From Acetobacteraceae bacterium (GTDB taxonomy: Bacteria > Pseudomonadota > Alphaproteobacteria > Acetobacterales > Acetobacteraceae), in the NCBI GenBank assembly GCA_021732665.1, contig JAKFUL010000010.1, forward strand, positions 86,107 to 150,106: a stretch of 64,000 nucleotides of DNA, read 5' to 3'. The notes beneath the pieces were generated by a model. The model was not told the origin of the DNA. It was given only the letters and a program-made list of their open reading frames with translations, and searched no databases. Positions 63,822 through 64,000 of this stretch are shown here, piece after piece (the first letter of the stretch is position 1; every line of letters begins with the position of its first letter). A program made the translations under genes and the position numbers.

Positions 63822-63917
63822 GCTGCGGCGATTCCTCGGCTTGCTTGGGCGAGTCTACATCGCGCCATCCCAGGCCCTCAATCTGCATTCCCTGGAAATT
63901 TAAGGCGAAGGTTTCGA

Positions 63918-63946
63918 TTGCGCTTCTCAGTATTTTTTCCTATAAT
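63918..63946 (+). promoter_or_regulatory. Promoter with perfect TATAAT, probably leaderless
   Basis: TTGCGC (63918-63923) and TATAAT (63941-63946) are separated by 17 bp. Only six bases (TAGCCC) lie between the -10 box and the ATG of the next gene at 63953, so transcription would start at or near the start codon. This is the clearest sigma-70-type promoter seen in the window. Confidence 0.55.
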
Positions 63947-63952
63947 TAGCCC

Positions 63953-64000
63953 ATGGTCAGTCGCGAAAACCCCACCGCCGCCGCCGCCATCCCCCAAGCC
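63953..64000 (+). CDS. Start of an unidentified gene (cut by the window end)
   Basis: ATG 63953 opens 16 codons (MVSRENPTAAAAIPQA) that run off the right edge. No ribosome binding site is visible, in line with a leaderless message. The neighbouring purCSQ genes lack the large subunit purL, which is a candidate, but 16 residues are not enough to say. Confidence 0.4.
   Translation, partial: MVSRENPTAAAAIPQA

Overview
The window is 64 kb of GC-rich, densely coding bacterial chromosome, most likely from an alphaproteobacterium of the Acetobacteraceae (Roseomonas-like). This rests on the base composition, the block murA-hisG-hisD-infA-maf-RNase E/G-yacG, short-form hisG with a separate hisZ, a Rhodobacter-type phosphatidylethanolamine N-methyltransferase, and hopanoid genes (hpnN, hpnH). 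Genes are packed tightly, often with stop and start codons overlapping as ATGA, GTGA, TTGA, TGATG or TAATG. No genus can be fixed from the sequence alone.

Layout. 1-10 kb: the tail of an unknown gene, a GNAT acetyltransferase, a methyltransferase coupled to typA, a Tat-type amidohydrolase divergent from an EamA transporter, pmtA, a cupin protein and phoD. 10-14 kb: a modABC molybdate transport operon ending in a DNA-binding-domain-only ModE-like regulator, with a good candidate ModE operator upstream. 13.7-14.4 kb: a decayed tyrosine recombinase beside tRNA-Thr(GGT), the trace of an integrated element. 14.5-21.2 kb: dcd, murA, hisGD, infA, maf, RNase E/G, yacG. 21-26 kb: a flavin monooxygenase, purA-hisZ and small exported proteins. 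26-32.3 kb: five hydrolases acting on C-N bonds (M81, N-carbamoyl amidase, M20 | HDAC-like, M19) around a 44-bp divergent promoter.

32.3-33.1 kb is an AT-rich islet with one orphan exported protein split by a -1 frameshift at a canonical slippery heptamer. A strong intrinsic terminator sits on the -1 frame stop codon. 34-37.4 kb is a four-gene operon: NUDIX, alanyl-tRNA editing protein, 3-mercaptopyruvate sulfurtransferase and cystathionine beta-lyase. Then come a ParDE pair, copC-copD-hpnN in one operon, divergent hpnH (adenosylhopane synthase), a YeeE/YedE transporter and a plasmid-type RepA stranded among chromosomal genes. 46.8-52.3 kb holds glpK, an M20 amidohydrolase, a 200-bp nested palindrome, a ketopantoate reductase-like gene and an acyl-CoA ligase. 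52.3-54.4 kb has two tandem TerC proteins.

The right end is rich in purine biosynthesis: purB, then purC-purS-(three tiny membrane proteins)-purQ, then a second ParDE pair, a Schlafen/AlbA-domain protein on the other strand, and the first 16 codons of a gene with a strong promoter placed so that its mRNA would be leaderless. With purA this gives five purine genes in the window; purL is not seen, though the cut-off last gene is a possible candidate.

Most of the window is housekeeping. The least explained parts are the frameshifted islet, the palindromic element, the maf gene with no normal start codon, the RepA relic and the small membrane proteins inside the pur operon.
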